Origin: Spirochaetales bacterium
GTDB lineage: Bacteria > Spirochaetota > Spirochaetia > JABEVK01
Assembly: GCA_947478845.1 (NCBI GenBank)
Contig: CANJXC010000006.1
Location: forward strand, 87,660-151,659
Direction: 5' to 3'
DNA: 64,000 bases
Positions 45,048-53,610 of the stretch are shown here, in pieces. The position numbers and the translations under genes were made by a program. The notes beneath the pieces were generated by a model. It did no database searches. It saw only the letters and a list, made by a program, of their open reading frames with translations, and was not told the origin of the DNA. Each line of letters opens with the position of its first letter. Positions within the stretch are counted from its first letter, which is position 1.

Positions 45048-46027
45048 TGGAAACCAACGAGATCCAGAAAAAGATCCAGGAACTTCAGTCCCTGGCAGAA
45101 AAAAGTAACGTCAACATCGACAGCGACATTAAACGTCTGAGCGAAAAACTGGGCGAGGGTGCCCGGATGACTCCAGCCGACCTGTGGAAGAAAATTCAAC
45201 TGGCTCGGCATTCTGACCGGCCTACTACGCTGGAAATCATAGCCACCATTACCGAAAGTTTCATGGAACTGCATGGCGATCGCTACTATGGCGACGATGC
45301 GGCGATGGTGGGCGGCGTGGGCCTCCTTGAAGGTCGCCCTGTGACCTTCATTGGCCACCAAAAGGGCCGCAACATGAAGGAAAACATCCGTCGCAACTAC
45401 GGTTGGGCGCACCCCGAAGGTTACCGCAAGGCCTTGAGGCTAGCGAAGCAGGCGGAGAAGTTTGGTCGCCCCGTTGTAACCTTTATTGACACAGCGGGTG
45501 CTTACCCCGGTATCGCTTCGGAAGAGCGCGGTATCAGCGAGGCCATTGCCCGCAACCTGAAAGAGTTCGCTATGCTTCGCACCCCGGTGTTGTGTTTCAT
45601 CATCGGCGAGGGAGGCTCGGGTGGTGCTATCGGTATTGCCGTGGGCAACGAAGTCTTTATGCTGGAAAACTCGTTTTACACGGTGATAAGTCCCGAAGGC
45701 TGCGCCTCCATCCTGCTTCGAGACCCCAGCAAGGCACCGGAAGCCGCCTCCCAGCTCAAGCTCCTTCCCTCTGACCTCTTAGCGTTTGGAATTGTCGACG
45801 GTATCATTCGAGAACCTGATGGCGGTGCCCACATCGATCATGTTGTCACTGCGGCCAATATCAAGGCCCAGATTCTCGATTCCCTGAAACGCTTGGAAAC
45901 CAAAACCGGTGAGCAGTTGGCCCGTGAACGCATGGCCAAGTTTATGTCGATGGGGCGCTTTGTCGAAGAGGGTGGGCCCAAATCAAACTTTTTTCAACGC
46001 TTGTTCAGCATCACAAGAAAGTCCTGA
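45047..46027 (+). CDS. accA: acetyl-CoA carboxylase carboxyltransferase alpha subunit
   Basis: The 326-residue subunit has the AccA N-terminal helix region, GDRYYGDDAAMVGGVGLLEG, the oxyanion-hole segments FIDTAGAYPGIASEERGISE and IGEGGSGGAIGIAVG. All four ACC subunits are therefore in one operon, an unusual completeness because accA and accD are often elsewhere. The PilZ gene follows after 44 bases. Confidence 0.95.
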   Translation: METNEIQKKIQELQSLAEKSNVNIDSDIKRLSEKLGEGARMTPADLWKKIQLARHSDRPTTLEIIATITESFMELHGDRYYGDDAAMVGGVGLLEGRPVTFIGHQKGRNMKENIRRNYGWAHPEGYRKALRLAKQAEKFGRPVVTFIDTAGAYPGIASEERGISEAIARNLKEFAMLRTPVLCFIIGEGGSGGAIGIAVGNEVFMLENSFYTVISPEGCASILLRDPSKAPEAASQLKLLPSDLLAFGIVDGIIREPDGGAHIDHVVTAANIKAQILDSLKRLETKTGEQLARERMAKFMSMGRFVEEGGPKSNFFQRLFSITRKS

Positions 46028-46071
46028 ACGCTGCCTTGAAAAGTTGACTTCGGGACGTAGAGGAGAGGCGC

Positions 46072-47121
46072 ATGGTTTTTCTCTGGCTCGTTCCTACCAT
46101 CCTCGCAATCCTTTTCCTCTCGGGCTTCATCCTTTGGCTGGCAACCAACGGCGGGCTTGGGTTTCCTTGGGTGGCCTTCTACGTCAAAGGAAAAGAAGTC
46201 CGGTTTAAACTCTCGGAAATCCATATCCTGCGCAAAGCAGCTGTCGGGGCGAAGATGCCCAACCCCGTTTCCATTTTCTCTTCGGTGAAGACGCTCGATA
46301 GTACCGTCCGAACCCTGATCACAGACTTCCGCGCGCGCCAGAAGATGGACGACCCTGCAACCAACGTCTTTCTGACCGAGCTTTTTGAGTTCAGAAAGAA
46401 GGTCGGGTTCAACCCTACTCATTTCACGAAAGGTATCAAGACCAGCCGAGAGCTCATGGGGGGGCAGCGGATCCGCATGACACTTACTCGCGACGCGAGT
46501 TTCCAGTCTACGGTTGTCGAAACTCAACGCAAGTATATTGCCGTCGCCTACCCTCTGGGCAAGGAGCTTCCGCCGGGTTTCAGCTGGAAGAACCAGAAGG
46601 TGAAGGTTTACTTATGGCGGGAAGAAGACGCCGGCTACTACTTCGAGTCAAAAGTTCTGGAGGATTTCCAAGACCTCGAAATACCGGCTCTGCACCTTGC
46701 TCATTCCGACAACCTAGTTCGGAGCCAAAAGCGCACTTCGATAAGGTTGGACTGTGACCTTCCGTGCTCTATTTACAACCTTGCTACCATTGACCTAGCC
46801 ACGGAAGCCTTGGAAACGTCGAGTGGCTACCGGGGAAGGCTGGTCAACCTCTCAGAAGATGGCTGTTCCCTGCTCGTCGGCGGTAAAGCCAAGGTGGGGC
46901 TTGCCATGAAAGTGCAGGCCGAGCTCTCCGGTCATTTGGTGACGATGAGCGGAATCATCAAGGGAATCACCTACAACAAGAAGAAGAACCGGTCGGTACT
47001 TCACCTGCAGGCAAGCCCCCTCTCTGACCGGATGCGCAACGATATCCTCACCTACGTATACGACATTTTTGAGGAACGCAGCGACAAGCCTCCCAAAAAA
47101 TATTCTTCCCTTGAAAGTTAA
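46072..47121 (+). CDS. membrane-anchored PilZ-domain (PlzA-like) protein
   Basis: The 349-residue protein has an N-terminal membrane helix (LVPTILAILFLSGFILWLA), a middle region (about residues 45-200) like that of spirochaetal PlzA-type proteins, and a C-terminal PilZ domain. The c-di-GMP motif parts are visible: RSQKRTSIR (RxxxR-type) and NLSEDGCSLLV (D/NxSxxG-type). It should sense c-di-GMP at the membrane, often to tune motility. It follows accA after 44 bases and has a gagaggcg ribosome-binding site, so it is probably the fifth gene of the acc operon. Confidence 0.8.
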   Translation: MVFLWLVPTILAILFLSGFILWLATNGGLGFPWVAFYVKGKEVRFKLSEIHILRKAAVGAKMPNPVSIFSSVKTLDSTVRTLITDFRARQKMDDPATNVFLTELFEFRKKVGFNPTHFTKGIKTSRELMGGQRIRMTLTRDASFQSTVVETQRKYIAVAYPLGKELPPGFSWKNQKVKVYLWREEDAGYYFESKVLEDFQDLEIPALHLAHSDNLVRSQKRTSIRLDCDLPCSIYNLATIDLATEALETSSGYRGRLVNLSEDGCSLLVGGKAKVGLAMKVQAELSGHLVTMSGIIKGITYNKKKNRSVLHLQASPLSDRMRNDILTYVYDIFEERSDKPPKKYSSLES

Positions 47122-47144
47122 AGCAGCCGGGCTGACTCGTCCGT

Positions 47145-49433
47145 TTGTTCCATGTGAACCGTCTCAGCCAAAAAGCGCGAACCTACCCTTGGGTCCTCAC
47201 GGCGCTAGCTTCGGTGCCGGTACTCTACGGAGTTCCTCTCTGGCTCGATCTGCTTCTTCTGTTTCTCATCGCCCTGCTGGTCCTGTTCTCGCGGGGTGAT
47301 CTTGCCGGTCGCCTGCGGTGGCTTGGGTTTTTGGGATTGGCCGCTGTTCTTGCCCTGTGTTTTTCGCGACCTGCCACCGACGCACCCTCTTACCCCTTTG
47401 AACCCGGGGAGATCCTCGCAGGCAGGGGCGTCGTCGTCACCGAGGCCCCGCTTTCCCGAGGGGGAGACTACCGGGTCAGTCTTCGTCTGGAGTCAGTCGC
47501 TTCAGCTAAGCTTTCCGGAGATTGCCGGGCCGTCGTGCGGGTTCGCGGGCTGAGGGGAACCTCCCCGGCTCTGGGCCAAAGTTGGGAATGGACGGGACAG
47601 ATTTCCGCAGAGGTTCTCACGTGGCGCTCCGGACACCCCGTTGGTTTTGAATCTTCGTGGAGTCGGGCGCGGTGGGAGGCTCGCGAAGCCGTTTTTGCGG
47701 TGTTCAGGCAGTTAGATGCGCCGAGTTCGGCCCTCGCGGAGGCGTTGCTTCTCGGGGCAGTCGATGACCTGACTTCGCAGGAGAAGGCAAGCTTCCGAGA
47801 GGCGGGCTGCAGCCATGTTTTGGCCCTTTCAGGCATGCACCTGAGCTTGTTAGCGGCTTTATTGGCTCTAGGACTCCGAGCAAGAGTGCACCCGGGTCTT
47901 GGTTTTTGCCTGACGCAGGTGCTTATTTCCGCGTTTTGTGTGCTTGCGGGTCCTATTCCCTCCTTGTACCGAGCGTGGATGATGACGGTTGTGGAGGGTG
48001 CCGAGCGCTTGCGCCAGCACCATCCTGAACCCCTGGAGGTTCTGGCTCAGTCTTTTCTCATCACAGTGTTGCTGTGGCCTACCATGGCGACGACGTTGTC
48101 TTTGCAGTTGTCGTTCCTCTCCATGGCTGGATTATTTCAATGGTCTAAGCCTTGGGAGTGGACGCTTCGACCTTGGCTGGGACGCTTCGGTGGAGCCACT
48201 TTGGCCTCGTCGCTGGCAGCGCTGGTTGCTACCCTGCCACTCACCGTCGGGCTTTTTGGCGAGGTCCGCTGGGTAGGGATTTTCCTATCGGCACCGCTGG
48301 TGGCCCTCACAACGGTGTATCTTTTTGCTTCGGGGGCTTTCCTTCTCCTTGGCCTTTGCCTACCGGGGTTGCCCCTGAACCTCCTTGCCCCGGGGTTTCG
48401 GCTCCTCTATGACCTGATCTTCGCCGTAACCGGCTGGGGGAGCCATTGGCCCGCGCTCGGGGGACTTTGGGCTGCTCTCGGGCTGGCCCTGCTTGCCCTA
48501 GGCAGGGCAGGGGTTTTTCTCTATAACAACCACATCAAAGGTGGTTCTGTGCCCGTTTCGCTTCACTACGATTCTCCGACCCACCTGCAGGCTTTTTTGG
48601 ATGATCATGGTTTTAACGCCCTCAAACGCTGGGGCCAGAACTTTCTCATCAATCCCGGGGCCCGGTTGCGCATCTTGGAAGCGTTGGAACTGAAGCCCGC
48701 AGAACCAGTATGGGAAATCGGGCCCGGTCTCGGGGCCCTGACCCACCATCTTGTGGAGGCTGGTCACCCGCTCACGGTGTTTGAAATCGACCCCGGCTAC
48801 AGTGGATTTCTGCGCGCCGAGTTCAGTTCCGCAGCGGCGGGCTTTCAGTTGCACGAGGGTGATGTGATCAAAACCTGGCGCTCGGCGCTCGGCGCTTCGC
48901 CGCGCCAGCGGGGCATCAAATGCGTGGGGAATCTTCCCTACAACGCTGCCAGCGCCATTATTGCGGATTTTGTCGAAGGCGGTTACTTCCCTGAAGTTCT
49001 CGTAGTGACGGTGCAAAAAGAAATGGCCGACCGCATGGTTGCCACTGTGGGAACCAAGAACTACTCGAGCTTCTCGGTTCTTTGTCAGTCGGTATTCGCT
49101 CTAACCGACGTGATGGTTCTCAAGCCGGGATCTTTTTACCCGGCACCCGAAGTCACCAGTCGAGTGGTGAAACTCGTTCCCCACGACCTGTACCCCGGAC
49201 TGAACCAAAAACGGTTTTCTGTCTTGGTGCGCGAGTGCTTTTCCAGCCGACGCAAGACCCTGCGAAACAACCTCGCCGGAGCCGCCGCCGCCTTGCGCGT
49301 GAGCGAGGATGCGCTGAAAAACGCATTTTTGTCCCAGGGTATCGATCTGGCCCGGCGGGCTGAAACCCTCACTATCGAGGAGTTCGTCAGGGTGTATAGC
49401 TCGCTAAATCCGGCCGCAAAAGAAGGGTTATAA
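47145..49433 (+). CDS. rsmA: ComEC-type membrane protein fused in frame to RsmA methyltransferase
   Basis: A single 762-codon frame. Residues 1 to about 465 form a short ComEC/Rec2 protein with an N-terminal membrane pair, an OB-like region and the competence domain (EAGCSHVLALSGMHLSLLAA), but no C-terminal metallo-beta-lactamase domain. From about residue 469 it is a complete 16S rRNA dimethyladenosine transferase (RsmA/KsgA): RWGQNFLINPGARL, EIGPGLGALTHHLVEAG, and the catalytic NLPY in CVGNLPYNAAS. GTG 48549 with AAAGGTGG four bases before it is at the expected RsmA start, so separate RsmA may also be made. The upstream start is uncertain (TTG 47145 or GTG 47154). The stop abuts the convergent dapA stop. 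Confidence 0.8.
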   Translation: MFHVNRLSQKARTYPWVLTALASVPVLYGVPLWLDLLLLFLIALLVLFSRGDLAGRLRWLGFLGLAAVLALCFSRPATDAPSYPFEPGEILAGRGVVVTEAPLSRGGDYRVSLRLESVASAKLSGDCRAVVRVRGLRGTSPALGQSWEWTGQISAEVLTWRSGHPVGFESSWSRARWEAREAVFAVFRQLDAPSSALAEALLLGAVDDLTSQEKASFREAGCSHVLALSGMHLSLLAALLALGLRARVHPGLGFCLTQVLISAFCVLAGPIPSLYRAWMMTVVEGAERLRQHHPEPLEVLAQSFLITVLLWPTMATTLSLQLSFLSMAGLFQWSKPWEWTLRPWLGRFGGATLASSLAALVATLPLTVGLFGEVRWVGIFLSAPLVALTTVYLFASGAFLLLGLCLPGLPLNLLAPGFRLLYDLIFAVTGWGSHWPALGGLWAALGLALLALGRAGVFLYNNHIKGGSVPVSLHYDSPTHLQAFLDDHGFNALKRWGQNFLINPGARLRILEALELKPAEPVWEIGPGLGALTHHLVEAGHPLTVFEIDPGYSGFLRAEFSSAAAGFQLHEGDVIKTWRSALGASPRQRGIKCVGNLPYNAASAIIADFVEGGYFPEVLVVTVQKEMADRMVATVGTKNYSSFSVLCQSVFALTDVMVLKPGSFYPAPEVTSRVVKLVPHDLYPGLNQKRFSVLVRECFSSRRKTLRNNLAGAAAALRVSEDALKNAFLSQGIDLARRAETLTIEEFVRVYSSLNPAAKEGL
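48537..48551 (+). promoter_or_regulatory. internal ribosome-binding site and GTG start for RsmA
   Basis: AAAGGTGG (48537-48544) lies four bases before an in-frame GTG (48549-48551), exactly where RsmA homologues begin. The upstream ComEC frame has no stop before it. Internal initiation here would release free RsmA (294 residues). Confidence 0.5.
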
Positions 49434-50306
49434 AAGGCCCGCGTCTTGCATCACTTTTCGCAGCTGTTGGCGCTTAGCTTCGTCCATGGGGCACATCGGC
49501 AGCCGGAAGACTTCCTGGAGGCGTCCCCCAAAAGCTAGGGCCGTCTTCACGGGAATCGGGTTGGTATCTAGAAACATGCTTTTCATCAGAGTGAGGTAGC
49601 GGAAGTGCAGGTCCCGCGCCCCGGCCAGATCACCCGAAAGTCCCTTGCGGCAGAGCTCCACCAAGGCCTCGGGGATGAGGTGGCTGGCTACCGAGATCAC
49701 GCCGTCACCGCCGAGCGCCAAAAAGGTGTAGGCTAGGTTATCGTCCCCCGAGAGCACCGAGAACCCTTTTGGCCGCCGTTGAAGCACGTCCATTATCTGG
49801 CCGAGGTCGCCGGAGGCTTCTTTCACGCCGACGATGCGCGGGTGCGCCGCCAGTCTTATCAGGGTGTCGGTTTCGAGGTTTTTTCCCGAGCGTCCAGGAA
49901 TGTTATACACGATCAGCGGAAGGTCTACCGCGTCGGCAAGGGCCCAGAAATGCCGAAAAAGGCCCTCCTGATTGGGTTTGTTGTAGTAAGGGACCACTTG
50001 CAGGGTGGCCGAAGCTCCCAAATCCTTGGCCCGTTGGGTGAGGGTCAAGGCTTCCTCGGTGGAGTTGGAACCCGCTCCAGCGATGATGGGAACCCGACCT
50101 TTGGCCCAACCCACCACTTTGCTGATCACACTTAGATGTTCGTCGTGGCTCATCGTCGGGCTTTCGCCGGTGGTGCCCATGGGCACCAAACCGGTGACCC
50201 CAGCATGGATTTGGGCCTCGACAAGGGCTTGAAGCGCCTTGTCATCCACCTTACCCGAGGCCTCAAAAGGGGTTACCAAGGCGGTATAGACTCCTTGCCA
50301 GCTCAT
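49428..50306 (-). CDS. dapA: 4-hydroxy-tetrahydrodipicolinate synthase
   Basis: The 292-residue TIM-barrel enzyme condenses pyruvate and aspartate semialdehyde in lysine and diaminopimelate synthesis. It has VPMGTTGESPTMSHDEH (pyruvate site), the Tyr in VYNIPGRSGKN and the Schiff-base Lys in GVKEASGDLG. Length is normal. It overlaps dapB by four bases, so dapB-dapA form an operon, and it meets the ComEC-RsmA stop. Confidence 0.95.
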   Translation of the reverse strand: MSWQGVYTALVTPFEASGKVDDKALQALVEAQIHAGVTGLVPMGTTGESPTMSHDEHLSVISKVVGWAKGRVPIIAGAGSNSTEEALTLTQRAKDLGASATLQVVPYYNKPNQEGLFRHFWALADAVDLPLIVYNIPGRSGKNLETDTLIRLAAHPRIVGVKEASGDLGQIMDVLQRRPKGFSVLSGDDNLAYTFLALGGDGVISVASHLIPEALVELCRKGLSGDLAGARDLHFRYLTLMKSMFLDTNPIPVKTALAFGGRLQEVFRLPMCPMDEAKRQQLRKVMQDAGLL

Positions 50307-51073
50307 ACTTTCCTCCCTGCTGCGCTGAAAAACTCGCGGGCAAACTCATCGACCGACAAAAACCCTTTTCTTTTTGTGCGGACCAACCATTCGGCCGCCA
50401 AGACCGAGCCAAGGGCAAAACCAGAACGGTTTCTCGCCGTGTGGGTAATCTCAATGGTGTCGGCGTCGGAATCGAGGAGCACCTGATGGATTCCAGGGAT
50501 GGTACCTCCCCTCACCGAGGCCACGTGCAGTTCGTGGGGCTCCACCGGACGGTCCAAGCGCTCGGTCACAACAGTGGTTTTGCGCGGCAGAGCTGCCAAA
50601 ATTCGTTGGGCTGTGGTGAGGGCTGTTCCCGAAGGAGAATCTTTTTTGAGCTTGTGATGCCATTCGGTGACGAAAACATCGTATTCCGGGAGGTCTTTCA
50701 ACAGGCCCGCGGCCTCGCCCACCAAGTGGAAAAACAGGTGGGCGCCCAAAGAAAAGTTAGACCCATAAACCAGCGATGAGTTTTGGCCTTCCACCAGCTT
50801 ACGGGCCTCGTCGCGCTGAGCGTCCCACCCTGTGGTACCAACAACCGCCGGAAGTCCCGCTGCCGCGTAAGAGCTCAAGTTTCCTAAAATTCCTTCTGGC
50901 AGTGAAAACTCAATGGCGGCCTCACAGCTTTGAAGCATCTGCGAGCTGATTTCTGTGGCATCACCCAAACCCGGGCTGCGGTCCACTCGGGCGGTGATTT
51001 TATGCCCTCGGGCCACCAAGGCCGCTTCTACTTCGTGCCCCATGCGGCCGTAGCCGACGATCAAGACCTTCAT
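50303..51073 (-). CDS. dapB: 4-hydroxy-tetrahydrodipicolinate reductase
   Basis: The 256-residue reductase begins KVLIVGYGRMGHEVEAALVA (Rossmann motif) and has the catalytic segment EWHHKLKKDSPSGTAL (His pair and Lys), followed by RGGTIPGIHQV. It reduces the DapA product with NAD(P)H. I start it at ATG 51073, because the longer open frame to 51307 runs antisense into the next gene. TAGAAT ends seven bases before the ATG, giving a leaderless mRNA. Confidence 0.93.
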   Translation of the reverse strand: MKVLIVGYGRMGHEVEAALVARGHKITARVDRSPGLGDATEISSQMLQSCEAAIEFSLPEGILGNLSSYAAAGLPAVVGTTGWDAQRDEARKLVEGQNSSLVYGSNFSLGAHLFFHLVGEAAGLLKDLPEYDVFVTEWHHKLKKDSPSGTALTTAQRILAALPRKTTVVTERLDRPVEPHELHVASVRGGTIPGIHQVLLDSDADTIEITHTARNRSGFALGSVLAAEWLVRTKRKGFLSVDEFAREFFSAAGRKV

Positions 51074-51080
51074 GAACGCA

Positions 51081-51086
51081 ATTCTA
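51081..51086 (-). promoter_or_regulatory. -10 box TAGAAT of dapB, leaderless spacing
   Basis: On the minus strand TAGAAT ends seven bases before the dapB ATG and no ribosome-binding site is present. The -35 position (about 51104-51109) is poor. A lysine riboswitch, common for dap genes elsewhere, cannot fit here. Confidence 0.5.
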
Positions 51087-51133
51087 CTGGAGTTTTCCGA
51101 GTTTGGGTATAGGATAGAAAAACGGAGGAGTTC

Positions 51134-51622
51134 ATGCGTTTTATTGTCATTCTCGGAGTTTTGCTGGTAACGGGAGTTACCGGACTGTTTGCCGATCAGG
51201 CCGACAAGGCAATTGGTTATTGGAAAAGTATCAGCGATGTGAAAGGTGAAGAAGGGAAGATGACCGCCATCTGGAAGCTTTCGGTAACTGCCTCTGGCGA
51301 GCTTCAAGGCGCCATTGTCTACGTCCCAGACGAATCATCGACGAAAATCTACGTTTCCAAGAAGAAGGAGTACGACGGCCAGCCGGTGTGGGGCACGTTT
51401 TGGATGAAAGGTCTCAAGAAAACCGGTGGAGACTCTTGGGGCGGGGGAACCATCGTGGACGTGGGCAACGATAAGGCCGACGTTTATGGTTGCGAAATCA
51501 AAGTGATTGCTAACGGTACCAAGCTCGACATGCGAGGCTTCATTGGATTTGCCTTCATAGGACGAACCCAGACTTGGCTTACCGTGAGCGCGGATGAAGT
51601 CAAGAAATTGCTAGCAAAGTAA
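51134..51622 (+). CDS. secreted DUF2147 protein
   Basis: The 162-residue protein has a signal peptide (FIVILGVLLVTGVTGLFA) and the DUF2147 fold: GYWKSISDVKGEEGKMTAIW near the start and GCEIKVIANGTKLDMRGFIG toward the end. The family is widespread and periplasmic or lipocalin-like, with no established activity. The ATG follows cggaggag. A -10-like TAGGAT lies at 51110-51115. It is a single-gene unit. Confidence 0.85.
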   Translation: MRFIVILGVLLVTGVTGLFADQADKAIGYWKSISDVKGEEGKMTAIWKLSVTASGELQGAIVYVPDESSTKIYVSKKKEYDGQPVWGTFWMKGLKKTGGDSWGGGTIVDVGNDKADVYGCEIKVIANGTKLDMRGFIGFAFIGRTQTWLTVSADEVKKLLAK

Positions 51623-51643
51623 GTCAATCGACATTGTAGGGTA

Positions 51644-51672
51644 TTGACCAGCGGTGGAATCGGGGTTAGTTT
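51644..51672 (+). promoter_or_regulatory. cysK promoter (TTGACC-17-TAGTTT), leaderless
   Basis: TTGACC (51644-51649) and TAGTTT (51667-51672) are 17 bases apart, and the -10 box ends six bases before the cysK ATG. There is no ribosome-binding site. Confidence 0.65.
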
Positions 51673-51678
51673 TGAACT

Positions 51679-52590
51679 ATGAAGTTCAACTCTATCCTCG
51701 AGACCATCGGCAACACCCACCACGTGCGAATAAACCGCCTGTTTGGCAATCATAACGTTTGGGTCAAACTCGAAAAGGGCAACCCTGGCGGCAGTATCAA
51801 GGACCGCATTGCCTTGGCGATGATCGAAGACGCCGAAAAGAAAGGCCTTCTCAAAAAAACCACGACGATTATTGAGCCCACTTCGGGCAACACTGGCATC
51901 GGTTTGGCCTTGGTAGCCGCCGTCAAGGGCTACAAAATTCTTCTGGTAATGCCAGAGTCCATGTCGGTGGAACGCCGCCGCTTGATGACCGCTTATGGCG
52001 CCCAGTTTGATCTCACCCCCCGTGAAAAAGGCATGAAAGGCGCCATTGCGAGGGCCAACGAACTCCATGCCCAAATAGCCGACTCTTGGATTCCCCAGCA
52101 GTTTGAAAACCCGGCCAACATCGAAGTTCACCAACGTACCACTGCGCTCGAGATTCTCGCGGATTTTCCCGAAGGTCTGGACTACCTTATCACCGGTGTC
52201 GGAACAGGAGGTCATATCACCGGGGTGGCTCAGACTTTGAAGCCTAAGTTCCCCAACCTCAAGGTTTTCGCCGTGGAGCCGGCTGCGTCTCCGGTGATCT
52301 CGGGCGGCCAACCGAGCCCTCATCCCATTCAGGGAATTGGCGCTGGTTTTATTCCTGGCAACCTCCACACCCAGTGGCTTGATGGCGTGATCACGGTGAC
52401 CAAAGAGGAAGCCTTTGAGTACACGTTGCGGGCTGCCCGAGAGGAGGGCATGTTCATCGGTATTTCTTCGGGAGCCTCGCTTGCAGCCGTGGCCAAGAAA
52501 CTCACCGACATCCCGGCCACAGCGCGCGTGCTGACGTTCAACTACGATACGGGAGAGCGGTACCTTTCGATAGAGGGGTTGTTCGTTTAG
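51679..52590 (+). CDS. cysK: O-acetylserine sulfhydrylase (cysteine synthase)
   Basis: The 303-residue PLP enzyme makes cysteine from O-acetylserine and sulfide. The PLP Lys lies in [14 protein letters not shown] (about residue 43), the substrate loop is [11 protein letters not shown], the phosphate-binding loop GTGGHITGV, and ISSGASLAA is near the C-terminus. A cystathionine beta-synthase-like role is possible from sequence alone. It precedes metA by 71 bases, which has its own promoter, so sulfur amino acid genes are grouped. Confidence 0.92.
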   Translation: MKFNSILETIGNTHHVRINRLFGNHNVWVKLEKGNPGGSIKDRIALAMIEDAEKKGLLKKTTTIIEPTSGNTGIGLALVAAVKGYKILLVMPESMSVERRRLMTAYGAQFDLTPREKGMKGAIARANELHAQIADSWIPQQFENPANIEVHQRTTALEILADFPEGLDYLITGVGTGGHITGVAQTLKPKFPNLKVFAVEPAASPVISGGQPSPHPIQGIGAGFIPGNLHTQWLDGVITVTKEEAFEYTLRAAREEGMFIGISSGASLAAVAKKLTDIPATARVLTFNYDTGERYLSIEGLFV

Positions 52591-52612
52591 CAAATAGCCC
52601 CAGGGTTTACGC

Positions 52613-52641
52613 TTGACGAGCAAGGCCCTTGGTTCTACCTT
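52613..52641 (+). promoter_or_regulatory. metA promoter (TTGACG-17-TACCTT)
   Basis: TTGACG (52613-52618) and TACCTT (52636-52641) have a 17-base spacer. Transcription should start near 52648, leaving a leader of about 14 bases with a ggagg ribosome-binding site. No SAM riboswitch fits in this space. Confidence 0.65.
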
Positions 52642-52661
52642 CGACAACACGGAGGCTAGCC

Positions 52662-53588
52662 ATGCCGGTCAAGATTCCCAGCAACCTTCCCGCGAGAGAA
52701 CTGCTCGAGCAGGAGAACATCTTCGTGATGTCGGAGTTGCGTGCGGCCAACCAGGACATCCGTCCGTTGAAGATTGCCGTGCTCAACCTCATGCCCACCA
52801 AGATTCAAACCGAGACACAGATTCTCCGCCTGCTGGGAAACACCTCTTTGCAGGTGGAAATTGCTCTGTTGCACATGGAATCTCATGAGTCCCGCAACAC
52901 GCCGGCCGAGCACCTGAAATCGTTTTACTCTACCTTTGAGAAAATCCGTCACCAGAAGTTTGACGGTTTGGTGATCACCGGCGCACCGGTTGAGAACTTG
53001 GAGTTTGAAAAAGTGGATTACTGGCGCGAAATGACAGAAATCCTTGATTGGAGCAAGACCAATGTGTACTCCACCCTTCACATCTGTTGGGGTGCCCAAG
53101 CGGCGCTTTACCACCACCACGGGGTGCCGAAATACCCCTTGCCCCACAAAATGTTTGGTATTTTCCCCCACGCTATCCTCCATCCGCACGATCCTATCGT
53201 GAGGGGTTTTGATGAGGTCTTTCCGGCACCGCATTCGCGCCACACCACCATTCTCCGAGAAGATATTGAAAACACTCCAGGGTTGAAACTGATCGCCGAA
53301 TCAGCGGAGTCTGGAGTTTACCTGGTGGTTTCCAACGATGGGCGTCAGGTGTTCGTTACCGGTCACCCGGAATACGACCGATTCACCCTGAAAGCTGAGT
53401 ACGACCGCGATCTTTCCCGTGGCCTGACGGTTGAGGTTCCCCGGCATTACTTTCCCAGCGATGACCCCACCAAGGAACCGGGGGTAACTTGGAAGTCGCA
53501 TGCACACTTGCTGTATGCCAACTGGCTCAATTATTACGTCTACCAAGCAACCCCCTTCGATCTGAACCAGTTGCCCGGCTCGGTGTAA
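52662..53588 (+). CDS. metA: homoserine O-acyltransferase MetA
   Basis: The 308-residue enzyme acylates homoserine in methionine synthesis. It has [19 protein letters not shown], the nucleophile Cys in [17 protein letters not shown] and the His/Glu pair in [11 protein letters not shown]. The segment GAPVENLEF carries Glu where E. coli MetA has Gly (position 111). In this family Glu there goes with acetyl-CoA use, so this is probably an O-acetyltransferase. ATG 52662 follows ggagg. It ends 22 bases from the convergent pta gene. Confidence 0.92.
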   Translation: MPVKIPSNLPARELLEQENIFVMSELRAANQDIRPLKIAVLNLMPTKIQTETQILRLLGNTSLQVEIALLHMESHESRNTPAEHLKSFYSTFEKIRHQKFDGLVITGAPVENLEFEKVDYWREMTEILDWSKTNVYSTLHICWGAQAALYHHHGVPKYPLPHKMFGIFPHAILHPHDPIVRGFDEVFPAPHSRHTTILREDIENTPGLKLIAESAESGVYLVVSNDGRQVFVTGHPEYDRFTLKAEYDRDLSRGLTVEVPRHYFPSDDPTKEPGVTWKSHAHLLYANWLNYYVYQATPFDLNQLPGSV

Positions 53589-53610
53589 GGGTTTCGGCGC
53601 CCTTTAGCCC

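Noticed and set aside
50307..51307. Longer dapB frame starting at 51307
   Set aside because: The extension is antisense to the DUF2147 gene and crosses its promoter; DapB homologues start at the Rossmann motif.
52591..52661. SAM riboswitch before metA
   Set aside because: Only 71 bases are available and the promoter leaves a leader of about 14 bases.
53587..53604. Terminator between convergent metA and pta
   Set aside because: The AAGGG/CCCTT stem is only 5 bp with an 8-base loop and no T-run.
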